NCBI RefSeq assembly: GCF_013373795.3
Contig: NZ_CP088022.1
Span: 7,316,001 to 7,380,000 of the forward strand
Direction of reading: 5' to 3'
DNA: 64,000 bases
Origin: Bradyrhizobium quebecense
Lineage (GTDB): Bacteria > Pseudomonadota > Alphaproteobacteria > Rhizobiales > Xanthobacteraceae
Shown: positions 20,385 through 30,544 of the stretch, piece by piece
How positions within the stretch are numbered: position 1 is the stretch's first letter
Layout of the letters: the number at the start of each line of letters is the position of its first letter
Program-made: the position numbers and the translations under genes
Notes under the pieces: generated by a model
The model's input: the letters and a program-made list of their open reading frames with translations, nothing else
Database searches by the model: none
Told to the model about the DNA's origin: nothing

Positions 20385-21553
20385 TGCGGGGCGACAGCCC
20401 GCTTGCCGATGGCGATGCCGGTCAGCGTCTGGTTGACATGCATGGAGCGATACTGCTCGCCATAGGTCTGAAAGCCAATCACTTTGTTGCGGCGATAGAG
20501 CTCCGACATCTCCCGCGACAGCTGGCGTTGCTCGACGTCGAGCCGGCGCAGCACGCATTCGAAGCCGATGAACATCGAGACCTCGCCGAGATCCTCGGTC
20601 AGCTCCTGGAGCAGGCGGCTCGTCACGTCGATCGGATCACGTTCGCGCGCCACCGTCAGCACCATGCCCTCGTCGATGGCGCAGAAGAATTGGAGCGACC
20701 CGTCCGGATTGGTGCGCTGGATCGACCGCGCGTAATAGGCGCCGCCGACGCGCACCAGGACCGGATGCGCGGCGAACGAGAACAGTTCGAGCTTGCTGTC
20801 GCTGAGGCCGACGGCACGGGAATATTCCAGCGCGGCGGGCTCCGCATTCAATTCCTTGACGATACGGTGCTCGATGTCGGCCTCGGTCACCACCATCTTG
20901 GTCGAGGTCGGCTCGAAATGGTCGCATTTGAAGGTGCGGAACGGCAGCCGCGTCCGGATCAGGATCAGGACGGCAGCGTCGGTAAAGGCTTCGCCGCCGT
21001 AGAAGATCCACGACTTCTCGAAGCGCAGGCCGTCGCCGGCGGAGCCGCCGACCACCGGAATGTCGCCGAGCGACGCGTAGATCGCCGACATGATGGTTTC
21101 CTCGCGCTGGCACATGCCGTCGATGAAGAGCAGCCCGAAGGAATCGTCGGTGTGATCGCAATGCTCGGTGCGTTGCGCGAATTCGTTCTGCAACTCGGTG
21201 CACATCGAGCGGCCGTGATCGACCCGGAACGTCGCGAGATCGAACAGCGGCCGGGCCGCGATGACGAAATCGGCGGCGTTGAAGCCCATCGCGACGACGC
21301 TGTCCTCATCCCAGCCGCCGGGCGACAATTCGCCCGCCGTGGTGCAGCCGAAGATCGGAACGTCGGGCATCTGCCTCGACAGTTCGGCAATGAATTCCTT
21401 CGGGTCATAGAACGGCGACACGAACACCACGAGCATGGCGAGATCAGCCGCCGCCAACTGGCGCGCGATCTCGTCGGCGGCTTCCTGCGGCCCGTTGGTC
21501 TTTGCCTGCACCACGACAATACTGTCGGTGGCGCTGCCGTTCTGCTTCGCCAA
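20381..21553 (-). CDS. FIST-domain sensor protein (NosP-like)
   Basis: A 390-residue protein with FIST_N (about 10-215; VPIFGCTTAGELSPGGWDEDSVVAMG, LLFIDGMCQREETIMSAIYASLGDIPVVGGSAGDG) and FIST_C (about 225-365) domains. NosP proteins are haem-binding FIST proteins that sense nitric oxide and regulate a co-transcribed NahK-type kinase. Here the gene directly precedes and overlaps such a kinase. In Pseudomonas aeruginosa the nosP-nahK pair lies next to the ethanol-oxidation regulators and PQQ dehydrogenase genes, matching this layout. Ligand and haem binding are inferred. Confidence 0.88.
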   Translation of the reverse strand: MAKQNGSATDSIVVVQAKTNGPQEAADEIARQLAAADLAMLVVFVSPFYDPKEFIAELSRQMPDVPIFGCTTAGELSPGGWDEDSVVAMGFNAADFVIAARPLFDLATFRVDHGRSMCTELQNEFAQRTEHCDHTDDSFGLLFIDGMCQREETIMSAIYASLGDIPVVGGSAGDGLRFEKSWIFYGGEAFTDAAVLILIRTRLPFRTFKCDHFEPTSTKMVVTEADIEHRIVKELNAEPAALEYSRAVGLSDSKLELFSFAAHPVLVRVGGAYYARSIQRTNPDGSLQFFCAIDEGMVLTVARERDPIDVTSRLLQELTEDLGEVSMFIGFECVLRRLDVEQRQLSREMSELYRRNKVIGFQTYGEQYRSMHVNQTLTGIAIGKRAVAPQ

Positions 21554-22016
21554 AGGCGTTCTCCCTGACCAGAATTTTTTGCTTTTCTTGGCGCGGCCGG
21601 TTGAAGCCGCGCGGGCCGTAAGGGCATCCGGGCCAAGCCGCGATGGTTCGCGGTCCGCCCTGTCTTTATACTCTAGGTCGTGAGGGGGATGTCATGGGCC
21701 GCGCGGCTTCGCCGGCAGCTACGCTCGCCGCAAGCGCCAGCGGCGCCGACCGACGCGATGACATGGGACACCTCCCGATGTGTTCTCCTGGCCCGGGCAG
21801 GGACAGGTTTGATCGGTTCTAAACTATCGGGCCGGACCCGCGCGTCAATCACCTTGCCCACCCCCCTGGGCAGACCAAGGTAGTACCGGGCCGATACGGG
21901 CGCGGCGCTGCCCATTTACCGGGCCTTATTGATTCTGCCTTAGTTTTGCCCTCCGGGGGCTGGGGCGGGTTGCTGCCGGACCCCGCGTGGTTTTCAGAAT
22001 GAAGACGGGGGTTGGA
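21554..22016. promoter_or_regulatory. Divergent intergenic region between FIST gene and chemoreceptor
   Basis: About 460 bases lie between divergent genes. Short frames here lack coding character. Promoters of both units must be inside; I cannot place them with confidence. A GC-rich imperfect repeat (GGGCCGGACCCG near 21830 and CCGGGCCGATACGGGCG near 21887) is the only structure noted. Confidence 0.4.
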
Positions 22017-24050
22017 ATGCCGGGACTCAAGCGATCGCTGTCGATCAGATTCCCAACCCTCAGATTTCAAGCCAAGATCATGCTCGGCTTTGCCGTCACG
22101 CTGGCGCTGTCGGCGGCCACCATGGGCTTTGCCTATATGGGCTTCGAGCGGGTCTCCGCCGGTGTCGGCTCCTACCGCCAGAGTGTCGCGGAAGCCGACC
22201 TCGCCCGCAACATCGATCGCGAATTGATCTCCTACCGTTCGCTGGCGCGCTACTACGTCGCCACCGGCAAGGAGGACGACGCCAAGGCCGGGCTCGCCGC
22301 CGAGGCCAGCCTGAAGGACGCCATCGTTGCGTCGATGAAGGGCACCAGCAATCCGGCCCGCCTCGAGCAGGTCACCAAGCTGGAGCGCGAATTCCGCACC
22401 TTCACGAAGATTTTTGCCGAGATCGTCCGCATCAAGGACGAGAGCGCGCAGACCGCGCAGAACAGGCTGGTCCGCAGTGCGACCTCGATGCGCTACAAGC
22501 TCGACGATCTGCCGAGCAATGCCGACGATTCCGAGCTGCAATCGATCCAGTTCGGCGCCAAGAAGGTCGCCGACCAGCTGCAGTCGATCACCGGCGCCGT
22601 CAACACGTTCGTCGTCAACGGCGACAAGACGGTCGCCTCCAGCGCGCTCGCCCGGCTGAAATTCGCCGACAATCTCGTGAAGGGGGTCACCTCGAAGAAC
22701 GAGCGGATCGCCCAGGGCGTGAAGGACATTACCGCCCTGCTTGAAGAGTACCGCGAGGCGCTGGCCAAGCTGATCGCGAATGCGAAGTCGATCGACGAAT
22801 TGACCGTCGAGATGACGGAATCCGCGGCCGCCATCAGCCAGGGTGCGGCGGCGATGAAGTCCGACCTGCTCGCCGACCAGAAGCGGCTCGAGAACGAATC
22901 GCATTCCATGATCGGCGAAACCGAGCAGCTGATCCTGATGCTTGCCGCGGGCAGCTTCGTGCTCGGGCTGGTGTGGGCATTCCTGCTCGGCAAGGGCATT
23001 TCGCGCCCGATCGCGGCGATGTGTGCGGCGATGCGTGAGCTGGCAGCCGGCAATTTCGACGTGGTGCTGCCGGGCCTCGGCCGGCGCGACGAGCTCGGCG
23101 AGATGGCCGGCGCCGTGGAGGAGTTCAAGGTCCAGGCGGTCGCCAAGGCCGAGCGCGATGCCGCGACCCAGGAAGCGCAGAACAAGGCGAGCGCGGCCGC
23201 TCGGCGCACCGAGTTGATTCGCTTCGCCGACGAATTCGAATCCGCCGTCGGCTCGATCGTCTCCAATGTGTCGGCTTCCGCCGTGCAGCTCGAATCCGCG
23301 GCAGGCACGCTGACCCGCACTGCCGAGACCACGCAGAACCTGTCGAGCCAGGTCGCAGGCGCCTCCGAGGAAGCCTCCAGCAACATGCAGTCGGTTGCTT
23401 CCGCGACCGAGGAGCTGTCGGCGTCGGTCGACGAGATCGGCCGCCGCGCCAAGGAATCCAGCCAGATCGCCGATTCCGCCGTGCGTCAGGCCGAGCAGAC
23501 TGACGCCCGGATCGGCAAGCTCTCGCGCGCCGCGCAGGAGATCGGCGACGTGGTCAAGCTGATCACGGCGATCGCCGAGCAGACCAATCTCTTGGCGCTG
23601 AACGCCACCATCGAGGCTGCGCGCGCCGGCGATGCGGGCCGCGGCTTCGCGGTGGTCGCCGCCGAGGTGAAGTCGCTGGCGAGCCAGACCGCGAGAGCCA
23701 CCGACGAGATCTCGACCCACATCTCAGGCATGCAGGCAGCGACGCAGGAATCGGTTGCCGCGATCAAGGAGATCGGCGGCACGATCGGGCAGATCTCCGG
23801 GATCGCGACCAACATCGCGAGCTCGGTCGAGCAGCAGAGCGCGGCAACGCAGGAGATCGCGCGCAGCGTGCAGAACGTCGCGCAAGGCACCCAGGAAGCC
23901 GCTTCCAGCGTTACCCAGGTCAACCGCGGCGCCACCGAGACCGGAGTCGCTTCCGAAGAGGTGCTGAACTCGGCCCGCTCGCTGTCGGTCGAGAGTTCGC
24001 GGCTGCGCGAGGAGCTTGACCGCTTCATGGCGAACATCCGCGCGGCGTAG
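22017..24050 (+). CDS. Methyl-accepting chemotaxis protein
   Basis: A transmembrane chemoreceptor of about 677 residues. The first membrane helix lies near residues 20-42 ([20 protein letters not shown]) and the second near 300-320 ([21 protein letters not shown]). Between them is a long helical periplasmic sensor of about 255 residues. HAMP follows ([21 protein letters not shown]), then the signalling domain with the conserved hairpin [20 protein letters not shown] start at ATG 22017; ATG 21999 and GTG 21987 are in frame upstream. No CheR-binding pentapeptide is seen. The ligand is unknown; the preceding sensor and alcohol genes do not by themselves define it. Confidence 0.93.
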   Translation: MPGLKRSLSIRFPTLRFQAKIMLGFAVTLALSAATMGFAYMGFERVSAGVGSYRQSVAEADLARNIDRELISYRSLARYYVATGKEDDAKAGLAAEASLKDAIVASMKGTSNPARLEQVTKLEREFRTFTKIFAEIVRIKDESAQTAQNRLVRSATSMRYKLDDLPSNADDSELQSIQFGAKKVADQLQSITGAVNTFVVNGDKTVASSALARLKFADNLVKGVTSKNERIAQGVKDITALLEEYREALAKLIANAKSIDELTVEMTESAAAISQGAAAMKSDLLADQKRLENESHSMIGETEQLILMLAAGSFVLGLVWAFLLGKGISRPIAAMCAAMRELAAGNFDVVLPGLGRRDELGEMAGAVEEFKVQAVAKAERDAATQEAQNKASAAARRTELIRFADEFESAVGSIVSNVSASAVQLESAAGTLTRTAETTQNLSSQVAGASEEASSNMQSVASATEELSASVDEIGRRAKESSQIADSAVRQAEQTDARIGKLSRAAQEIGDVVKLITAIAEQTNLLALNATIEAARAGDAGRGFAVVAAEVKSLASQTARATDEISTHISGMQAATQESVAAIKEIGGTIGQISGIATNIASSVEQQSAATQEIARSVQNVAQGTQEAASSVTQVNRGATETGVASEEVLNSARSLSVESSRLREELDRFMANIRAA

Positions 24051-24061
24051 ACCCACAAGTG

Positions 24062-24178
24062 CCGTCCCGGCGCCGGCCGGGGCCCATAACCACCAGCGTT
24101 CGTTGGCGTGCGGATAACTCGCCGCTTGCCCTTTCCGATGGCCGCGGCGTATGAGTCCCAGCCTGCGCCGGGACGACG
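24062..24178. repeat. Diverged copy of the TCGTCCCGGC-type dispersed repeat
   Basis: It begins GCCGTCCCGGCGCCGGCCGG then GGCCCATA and ends TATGAGTCCCAGC followed by GCGCCGGGACGAC, so the ends are imperfect inverted repeats related to 8653-8780. It lies between convergent genes. Confidence 0.7.
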
Positions 24179-24202
24179 CCGTTAGTCGACGAGACGGCGG
24201 GG

Positions 24203-24595
24203 CTAATCCCGTCCGAACTGGTGCTTCAATTCGACCTTGGCGCGCTCCAGCCGTGAGCGCTCGGTCTTGGGCAGCGTCTTGCCGGCGCGGTTGATATAGA
24301 AGGTGAGCATCGACAACGCGGAACGATAGGCGCCGCTCTTGCGGCGCGTGCTTTGCTCGGCGGATGTTTTCAGCGATGATGCAATCTTCTTCGCGCTCGT
24401 CTGTTTGAACACGCCGCGCTTGAGGTCGAGCGCATCGCTCTCCCTCGTGACCCGCTGCGACCAGCGCTTCGTCGTCGTCTTGCTCGCTCCGCGCTTGCGG
24501 CGTGCCATGCTGGCGGATCGTGCGGCCGATCTCCTTGCTGGTTTTCCCGTTGATTTTCTTGCCGTCTTGCGCGTGGTTTTCTTGTGTGCGGCCAT
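24203..24595 (-). CDS. DUF3175 basic protein
   Basis: A 130-residue, strongly basic protein. The first 45 residues are a Lys/Arg/Thr/Ala-rich tail, and the rest (KRWSQRVTRESDALDLKRGVF, then RKSGAYRSALSMLTFYINRAG) matches the DUF3175 pattern. The tail suggests nucleic-acid binding, but no function is established. ATG 24595 is chosen. It is divergent from the MFS transporter. Confidence 0.82.
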   Translation of the reverse strand: MAAHKKTTRKTARKSTGKPARRSAARSASMARRKRGASKTTTKRWSQRVTRESDALDLKRGVFKQTSAKKIASSLKTSAEQSTRRKSGAYRSALSMLTFYINRAGKTLPKTERSRLERAKVELKHQFGRD

Positions 24596-24779
24596 CAATG
24601 CCTCCGTGGCTGTCGAGCCGAAAACCGTCCGCCGCAATCGTGGTTCCTATGCCGCATTGCGGGAACCCTTGCCCGACTGCGGCGTTGACATCGCGTGGCG
24701 GGCACTCCGTTTGCCGCAATCCTGGGAAAGAGAGCCTTGGAACACACCGTTCCGGGGTCTTTCTCGTTGGTCGATTCTG

Positions 24780-26270
24780 ATGACGCTGCAGCGGACACAG
24801 TTGAGCTCTGCGACCACGCACGAGGCGGCTGCTCCAGTCGCGCCAAATGACGACCGCATCATCGAGACCTCGATCCCGGTTCGGCTCGACAATCTCAGCT
24901 GGAGCGGCTTCCACACCCGCGTCGTGCTGGCGCTCGGCATCACCTGGATTCTCGACGGGCTCGAAGTGACGCTCGCCGGTGCGCTGTCGGGCGCGCTGAA
25001 GGAGAGCCCGACGATGAGCTTTTCCAACGCCGATGTCGGGCTCGCCAGCAGCGCCTATCTCGCCGGCGCCGTGCTTGGCGCGCTCGGTTTCGGCTGGCTC
25101 ACCGACCGGATCGGCCGCAAGAAGCTGTTCTTCATCACGCTCGCGCTCTATCTCTCGGCGACGGCCGCGACCGCGCTGTCGTGGAATGTCGCGAGCTACG
25201 CGCTGTTTCGCTTCCTCACCGGCGCCGGCATCGGCGGCGAATACACCGCGATCAATTCGACCATCCAGGAGCTGGTGCCGGCGCGCTATCGCGGCTGGAC
25301 CGATCTTGTCATCAACGGCAGCTTCTGGATCGGCGCCGCGATCGGTGCGGTGAGCGCGATCGTCCTGCTCGATCCTGCGTTGCTTGCGCCGGATCACGGC
25401 TGGCGGATCGCCTATTTCACCGGCGCGGTGCTCGGCCTCGTCGTGCTGTTGATGCGGATGTGGATTCCGGAAAGCCCGCGCTGGCTGATGATCCATGGAC
25501 GCCCCGAAGAAGCCCACAAGATCGTTGCCGATATCGAGACCTCCGTGCTCGGTCACGAACAGCCGAGCGAGAGCTTCGAGAAGATCAAACTGCGAATGCG
25601 CCATCATACGCCGCTGCGCGAGGTCGCGGTGACCTTGTTCTCCACCTACCGGCAGCGCTCGCTGGTCGGGCTCGCGCTGATGGCCGCGCAGGCATTCTTC
25701 TACAACGCGATCTTCTTCACCTTCGCGCTGATCCTGACCGATTTCTTCGGCATCGCCGCCAGCATTGTCGGTTGGTACATCCTGCCGTTCGCCGCCGGCA
25801 ACTTCCTCGGGCCGCTGCTGCTCGGCCGCCTGTTCGACACGCTGGGCCGCCGCACCATGATCGCGTTGACCTATGGCGTCTCGGGCGTGCTGCTGGCGCT
25901 GTCCGGCTATCTGTTCTCGATCGGCGCGCTCAGCGCGCAGACCCAGACCATCGCCTGGATGGTGATCTTCTTCTTCGCCTCGCCGGCGGCGAGCGCCGCC
26001 TACCTCACCGTCAGCGAGACGTTTCCGTTGGAGGTCCGCGCGCTTGCGATCGCGGTCTTCTATGCTGTCGGCACCGGCATCGGCGGCGTGATTGGACCGG
26101 CGTTGTTCGGCGTGCTGATCGACACCGGATCGCGCAACAGCGTTTTCGCCGGCTACCTTCTGGGGTCGGCACTCATGATGATCGCCGCAGCCGTTGCATG
26201 GCGCTATGCCATCGCGGCCGAGCGAAAATCGCTCGAATCTGTCGCGCGACCGTTGGCATTTGTGGAGTAG
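24780..26270 (+). CDS. MFS transporter (sugar/metabolite-type, 12 helices)
   Basis: A 496-residue major facilitator. The family loop after helix 2 reads GWLTDRIGRKKLFF, its repeat in the second half is GRLFDTLGRRTMIA, and the sugar-porter-like PESPRWLMIHGR and PARYRGWTD motifs are present. Start ATG 24780 follows from the conserved region; the frame remains open upstream without coding character. It ends three bases before otsB, so it is probably co-transcribed with the trehalose genes. That suggests transport of a sugar or compatible solute, but the substrate cannot be read from sequence. Confidence 0.9.
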   Translation: MTLQRTQLSSATTHEAAAPVAPNDDRIIETSIPVRLDNLSWSGFHTRVVLALGITWILDGLEVTLAGALSGALKESPTMSFSNADVGLASSAYLAGAVLGALGFGWLTDRIGRKKLFFITLALYLSATAATALSWNVASYALFRFLTGAGIGGEYTAINSTIQELVPARYRGWTDLVINGSFWIGAAIGAVSAIVLLDPALLAPDHGWRIAYFTGAVLGLVVLLMRMWIPESPRWLMIHGRPEEAHKIVADIETSVLGHEQPSESFEKIKLRMRHHTPLREVAVTLFSTYRQRSLVGLALMAAQAFFYNAIFFTFALILTDFFGIAASIVGWYILPFAAGNFLGPLLLGRLFDTLGRRTMIALTYGVSGVLLALSGYLFSIGALSAQTQTIAWMVIFFFASPAASAAYLTVSETFPLEVRALAIAVFYAVGTGIGGVIGPALFGVLIDTGSRNSVFAGYLLGSALMMIAAAVAWRYAIAAERKSLESVARPLAFVE

Positions 26271-26273
26271 ACT

Positions 26274-27107
26274 ATGACGAAGCATGAATTGGCCGAAATG
26301 CCCCTGGATGATGACATCGCCCCCAATGCTACGACCGGCAGCATGCCGGCGCCGGCATCGCTGATTCCGCCGCTGGATCGCACCGCGGTGCTGCTCGACA
26401 TCGACGGCACGTTGCTCGATTTCGCACCGACGCCGCGCGAGGTCTGGGTGCCGCCGGAACTCGCGACCACGCTGAAGCAATTGCATGATCGCACCAACGG
26501 CGCGCTGGCGCTGGTCAGCGGCCGTTCGCTCAACGACATCGACCTGATCTTCGCGCCGGAGCAGTTTCCCGCGGTCGGCGGCCATGGCGCCGAGATGCGG
26601 CTGCAGCCGGACAGCGAGGCGGTCGCGGCGCACGCGCCGCCGCTGGACAAGGAATTGAAGCGCCGCCTCGCCGCGATCGCCAAGCTCAGCCCCGGCATTC
26701 TGCTCGAGGACAAGGGCTATTCCCTGGCGCTGCACTATCGGCTGGCGCCGCAGGCGGAGAGGGCGATCTATGAGGCGGTGTCGCTGATCCGCGCCGAGCT
26801 GCCGAATGCGCCGATCGAGGTGCTGCCGGGCAAGAGCGTCTGCGAGATCAAGCATTCCGGCTTCACCAAGGCAACCGGCGTGCGCGAGCTGATGACGCAT
26901 GAGCCCTTCAAGGGACGCCGCCCGTTCTTCATTGGCGACGACGTCACCGACGAGACCGTGTTCGCGATCATGCCGGGTTTCAACGGTCTCGCGTTCTCCG
27001 TCGGCCGCCGCGCCACCGGCGTCGCCGGACATTTCGACGGGCCGAGCGATGTGCGCGAGTTTCTCGCGCAACTGCTCGACGACGATAGGGACGGCAGCCT
27101 GTCCTAA
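26274..27107 (+). CDS. otsB: Trehalose-6-phosphate phosphatase
   Basis: A 277-residue HAD-family phosphatase. Motif I is LLDIDGTLLDF (nucleophile and acid Asp pair), motif II LVSGRSLNDI, the cap region contains GHGAEMRL, and motifs III/IV are KATGVRELM and FIGDDVTDETVF. It removes phosphate from trehalose-6-phosphate. It starts three bases after the MFS gene and precedes otsA by 200 bases, so trehalose synthesis is complete here. Confidence 0.96.
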   Translation: MTKHELAEMPLDDDIAPNATTGSMPAPASLIPPLDRTAVLLDIDGTLLDFAPTPREVWVPPELATTLKQLHDRTNGALALVSGRSLNDIDLIFAPEQFPAVGGHGAEMRLQPDSEAVAAHAPPLDKELKRRLAAIAKLSPGILLEDKGYSLALHYRLAPQAERAIYEAVSLIRAELPNAPIEVLPGKSVCEIKHSGFTKATGVRELMTHEPFKGRRPFFIGDDVTDETVFAIMPGFNGLAFSVGRRATGVAGHFDGPSDVREFLAQLLDDDRDGSLS

Positions 27108-27308
27108 CGAGTCAGATTCATCGCGACCGATTCGAATGCGGTGCTTTTGCGTCGTGTGAGCGATCTCGCATGAATTTTTCTTTTCGCGAGTTCCCGCGAG
27201 TTCCTTCGCGCTCCGCCAGAATTTGGTTTCAATTGGGAGATTCTTTGATCCGGAACCATCTTGATGAATGGTTGTTAATACGCGAGTTGACCAACAGGAG
27301 GGGACCGG

Positions 27309-28760
27309 GTGAACCTCGTCGTCGTATCGAACCGCGTCTCGCGCGGAAAACCCAATGAACCCATGACGGGGGGGCTGGCTGCGGCATTGTTGCCGGTAGT
27401 GGAAAAAACAGGGGCAATCTGGGTTGGTTCCAGCGGACGCGTCCGCGACGGGAACTTGAAGGAACCTTTTGCAGAGGTCGAAGCTCTCGGTGCGGGCGCG
27501 CTGGCGATGCTCGATCTGCCGGCCGCGCACTATGGCGGCTACTACGAGGGCTTTGCCAACTCGGCGCTGTGGCCCGCGATGCATTCGCGCGCCGATCTGA
27601 TTCGTGCGTCGCACGAGGACTACGCGAGCTATCGCGAAGTGAATGCGTTCATGGCGCGCGCGCTGCTGCGCTTCCGCAAGCCTGATTCCGTGTTCTGGAT
27701 CCAGGACTATCATTTTCTCGCGCTCGGCGCCGAGCTGCGCGATCTCGGCGTGACGCAGCCGATCGGCTTCTTCCTGCACACGCCGTGGCCGGCGCGCGCG
27801 GTGATCGCGGGTGTGCCCAATCATCGCGAGCTGATCGAGGCGATGCTGTCCTATGATCTGATCGGCTTCCAGACCGATGAGGACTGCGAGAACTTCCTGA
27901 GCTACGTGCAGAATGATCTCGATTTTGCAGTGCGCAACGGCGTGATCAATTCGTCGTTCGGCCGCACCCGCGCTGCGGTGTTTCCGATCGGGATCGATCC
28001 CGGGAAGTTCGCGCAGCAGGCGACCAAGGCGATGATGCATCCCGACGTGACGCGGCTGCGGCGTAGCCTCAACGGCGAGAAGCTCGCGATCGGCGTCGAC
28101 CGGCTCGATTATTCCAAGGGTCTCGTCAACCGCATCAAGGCGTTCGACAAGATGTGGACGCTGCATCCGAACCTGAAGCGTTCAGTATCGCTGCTGCAGA
28201 TCGCAACGCCGTCGCGCGGCGCGATCGAGGCCTACGGCAATCTCGCAAGCGAGGTGGCGAAGCTCGTCACCGACGTGAACGGCGTGCATGGCGAGGTCGA
28301 CTGGACGCCGATCCGCTACCTCAACAAGGGCTTCGGCCAGGGCGTGCTCGCAGGGCTCTACCGCACCGCGCAGGTCGGCGTGGTGACGCCGCTGCAGGAC
28401 GGCATGAATCTTGTCGCCAAGGAATACGTCGCGGCCCAGAACCCGGCCGACCCCGGCGTGCTGGTGCTGTCGAAATTCGCCGGTGCGGCGAACGAGCTCG
28501 ACGCCGCGTTGCTGGTCAATCCGCACGACATCGACGGCATGGCGCGCACCTTGGCGACGGCGCTCGCGATGCCGCTGACCGAGCGGCGGATGCGCTGGGA
28601 AGCCATGATGGAGAAGCTCAACAGCGGCACCATCCAGCAATGGTTCGCCGATTTCATCGAGGCGCTGCAGGATACGCACAGTGCGGGAAACGCGGCGCTG
28701 CCGGAGCCACCAAGCCTGTGGCCGCGCCGCACGGCGGATCTTGCCGCGCGATATCACTAG
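27309..28760 (+). CDS. otsA: Trehalose-6-phosphate synthase (UDP-forming)
   Basis: A 483-residue GT20 glycosyltransferase that joins UDP-glucose and glucose-6-phosphate. It starts with GTG 27309 after AGGAGGGG. Landmarks are VVSNRVSRG near the N-terminus, the GGLAAALLP loop, WIQDYHF, IGFFLHTPWPA, the GVDRLDYSKGL substrate loop and PLQDGMNLVAKEYVA. A 200-base gap from otsB may hold a separate promoter for stress control. The downstream side ends in a repeat and an IS30 remnant. Confidence 0.97.
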   Translation: MNLVVVSNRVSRGKPNEPMTGGLAAALLPVVEKTGAIWVGSSGRVRDGNLKEPFAEVEALGAGALAMLDLPAAHYGGYYEGFANSALWPAMHSRADLIRASHEDYASYREVNAFMARALLRFRKPDSVFWIQDYHFLALGAELRDLGVTQPIGFFLHTPWPARAVIAGVPNHRELIEAMLSYDLIGFQTDEDCENFLSYVQNDLDFAVRNGVINSSFGRTRAAVFPIGIDPGKFAQQATKAMMHPDVTRLRRSLNGEKLAIGVDRLDYSKGLVNRIKAFDKMWTLHPNLKRSVSLLQIATPSRGAIEAYGNLASEVAKLVTDVNGVHGEVDWTPIRYLNKGFGQGVLAGLYRTAQVGVVTPLQDGMNLVAKEYVAAQNPADPGVLVLSKFAGAANELDAALLVNPHDIDGMARTLATALAMPLTERRMRWEAMMEKLNSGTIQQWFADFIEALQDTHSAGNAALPEPPSLWPRRTADLAARYH

Positions 28761-28830
28761 TCGCATCGCATAGCAGGATGGGCACGCCTGCTTTGCCCGT
28801 CCTCGTGCATCGTTGTCTTCCGATTCACCT

Positions 28831-28892
28831 GTCAAAACAGCCCCTCGGGGTCATCACCCGCGCATGCGAGTGATCCAGTATTCCAGAGACGC
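28831..28892. repeat. Short dispersed-type intergenic repeat after otsA
   Basis: CAGCCCCTCGGGGTCATCAC, CCGCGCATGCGAGTGATCC and CAGTATTCCAGAGACGCC occur in series. The CCCCTCGGGG hairpin could end otsA transcription. The stretch resembles a third kind of dispersed rhizobial element, recognised by style only. Confidence 0.4.
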
Positions 28893-28930
28893 CGAGTCCA
28901 ATCTGATAGGCCGCGGCGTACTGGGCGGTT

Positions 28931-30153
28931 TCAACCGGTCGTCGCAACACTTTTGCTCGCACTGAGCAGTTCGTTGAGAGTTTCGGCCGGCGTTTTCCAG
29001 CCGAGGGTTTTTCGAGGCCTGGCGTTGAGTGCGAGAGCCACGGCCTCAAGGTCGTCGGCATTATGTATGCCGAGATCGGTGCCTTTTGGGAAGTACCGGC
29101 GCAGCAATCCATTGGTGTTCTCGTTGGTGCCGTGTTGCCATGGGCTGTGAGGATCGCAAAAGTAGACCTGCACGCCCGCATCGATCTTCAATCGTGCGTG
29201 CTGAGCCAGTTCAGCCCCTTGATCCCATGTCAGCGACCGCCGCAATTGTTCAGGCAAGGTGAAGATCGCGCGGGTAATCGCGTCGCGCACGGCCTCAGCA
29301 CCATGACCGGCGAGCGCAGATCCTTTCTTCACATGAACTCCTTCCGCCAGGCGCGGCAGATGCAGCAGAATGGTGAAGCGTGTCGTGCGTTCCACCAAGG
29401 TGCCGATCGCCGAACTGCCAAGGCCCAGAATGAGATCGCCTTCCCAGTGGCCCGGCACGGCTCGATCGGCTACCTCCGCCGGGCGTTGGCTGATCATGAT
29501 CTCGGAAGGAATGAAGCTCCTGCCTTTAAGTATGCGCGCTCTCGGCATCCGCAGCGCCCGCCCAGTGCGCAGGCAAGCCGTCAGTTCGCGGCGCAAAGCT
29601 CCACGACCTTGCACATAAAGTGCCTGATAGATGGCCTCGTGACTAATGCGCATCGTCTCATCCCCGGGAAAGTCGAGCCGAAGACGGCGAGAAATCTGTT
29701 CCGGGTTCCACGCCGTCGCCCAGCGCCGATTCTGTCGATGCACGGCCCCGGCGCCCCTTCCACACGACCTTCGGGCCGGCGAGGGACGCCCCGTCCACGG
29801 TAGCGATCATACCGGCAAGCCTGGCCTGCACATAATCTCGCAGAGTAGGATTCTGCGCCAACTTCGCCGGCCTTGGCCGCCGGGCGGATTGATCAGCGTG
29901 CCATTGTGCCGCCGTAGCTCGGTATTCTGGAGCGCCGTGGCGGCGCGCCACGTTGCGCTGAAGTTCACGAGAGATCGTGCAGGGAGGGCGACCGAGCTGA
30001 CGAGCGATGGCTCGTACCCCCCTGGCCCTGTGCACGCAAGATCGCGATCTCCTCTCGTTCGGCGAATGAAAGGTAGCGCCCTGATGGCGGTTTTGACGAC
30101 CGCGAAGCGCCCCTCGACCGGGTGAGACGGGCAAACCATACACCGAGTTGCAT
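28931..30153 (-). pseudogene. IS30-family transposase, inactivated by two frameshifts
   Basis: Three consecutive frames make one IS30 transposase. The N-terminus (from ATG 30153; RYLSFAEREEIAILRAQG) shifts at a run of six C on the plus strand (30018-30023) into RAIARQLGRPPCTISREL, and shifts again near 29745 into QNRRWATAWNPEQISRRL. The catalytic core is otherwise complete: HWEGDLILG, TWDQGAELAQH and the DDE region ending SPWQHGTNENTNGLLRRYFPKG. Terminal inverted repeats could not be set by eye. Either frameshift alone would prevent full-length product unless programmed slippage occurs. Confidence 0.85.
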
Positions 30154-30544
30154 TTCGGATAAAGCGAAATATGAGGATTGACAGGTTTTACTGAGTTGCC
30201 CGTCGGGTTGTTTTGTCGCGCCTCGCTCGCCGTCATTCCCCGGCGCATCTCCTGGCGCGAGCCCGAATCCATCAGGCCGCAACACCGTGGTGAGGTGCAT
30301 TCCGCGCCTGATGTTTCGCGTGCCGCGGCATAACCGGAGGGCGGCCCGATCAGTGCGTCCGGTGATTTGCACCGGTCCCGGACCAGCCTCCGGCCAAAAT
30401 CGCGCGCCGTTGCAAGCAAGGCCGCTGGACGGGGCTGCGGACGCCGCCAATTTATCCAATATTTTCAATCCATTGGGGAAATTTCGCGGTCCGGCCCCGC
30501 GCTCCCTTGCAAAATCCGCCTCAGCCCTTCAAGAGAGGCCTCCC
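30154..30544. other. Intergenic stretch between IS30 remnant and tRNA-Ser
   Basis: No coding sequence is supported. The part next to the IS30 start (about 30160-30225) is AT-richer and may include the IS end. The segment 30440-30540 carries a TTATCCAATATTTTCAAT patch that could be the tRNA promoter region. Confidence 0.4.

Noticed and set aside
23724..28166. Minus-strand open frame of 1480 codons opposite the chemoreceptor, MFS and trehalose genes
   Set aside because: It is a shadow of high-GC genes on the other strand: Arg/His/Asp-rich, no domain, spans several real genes.
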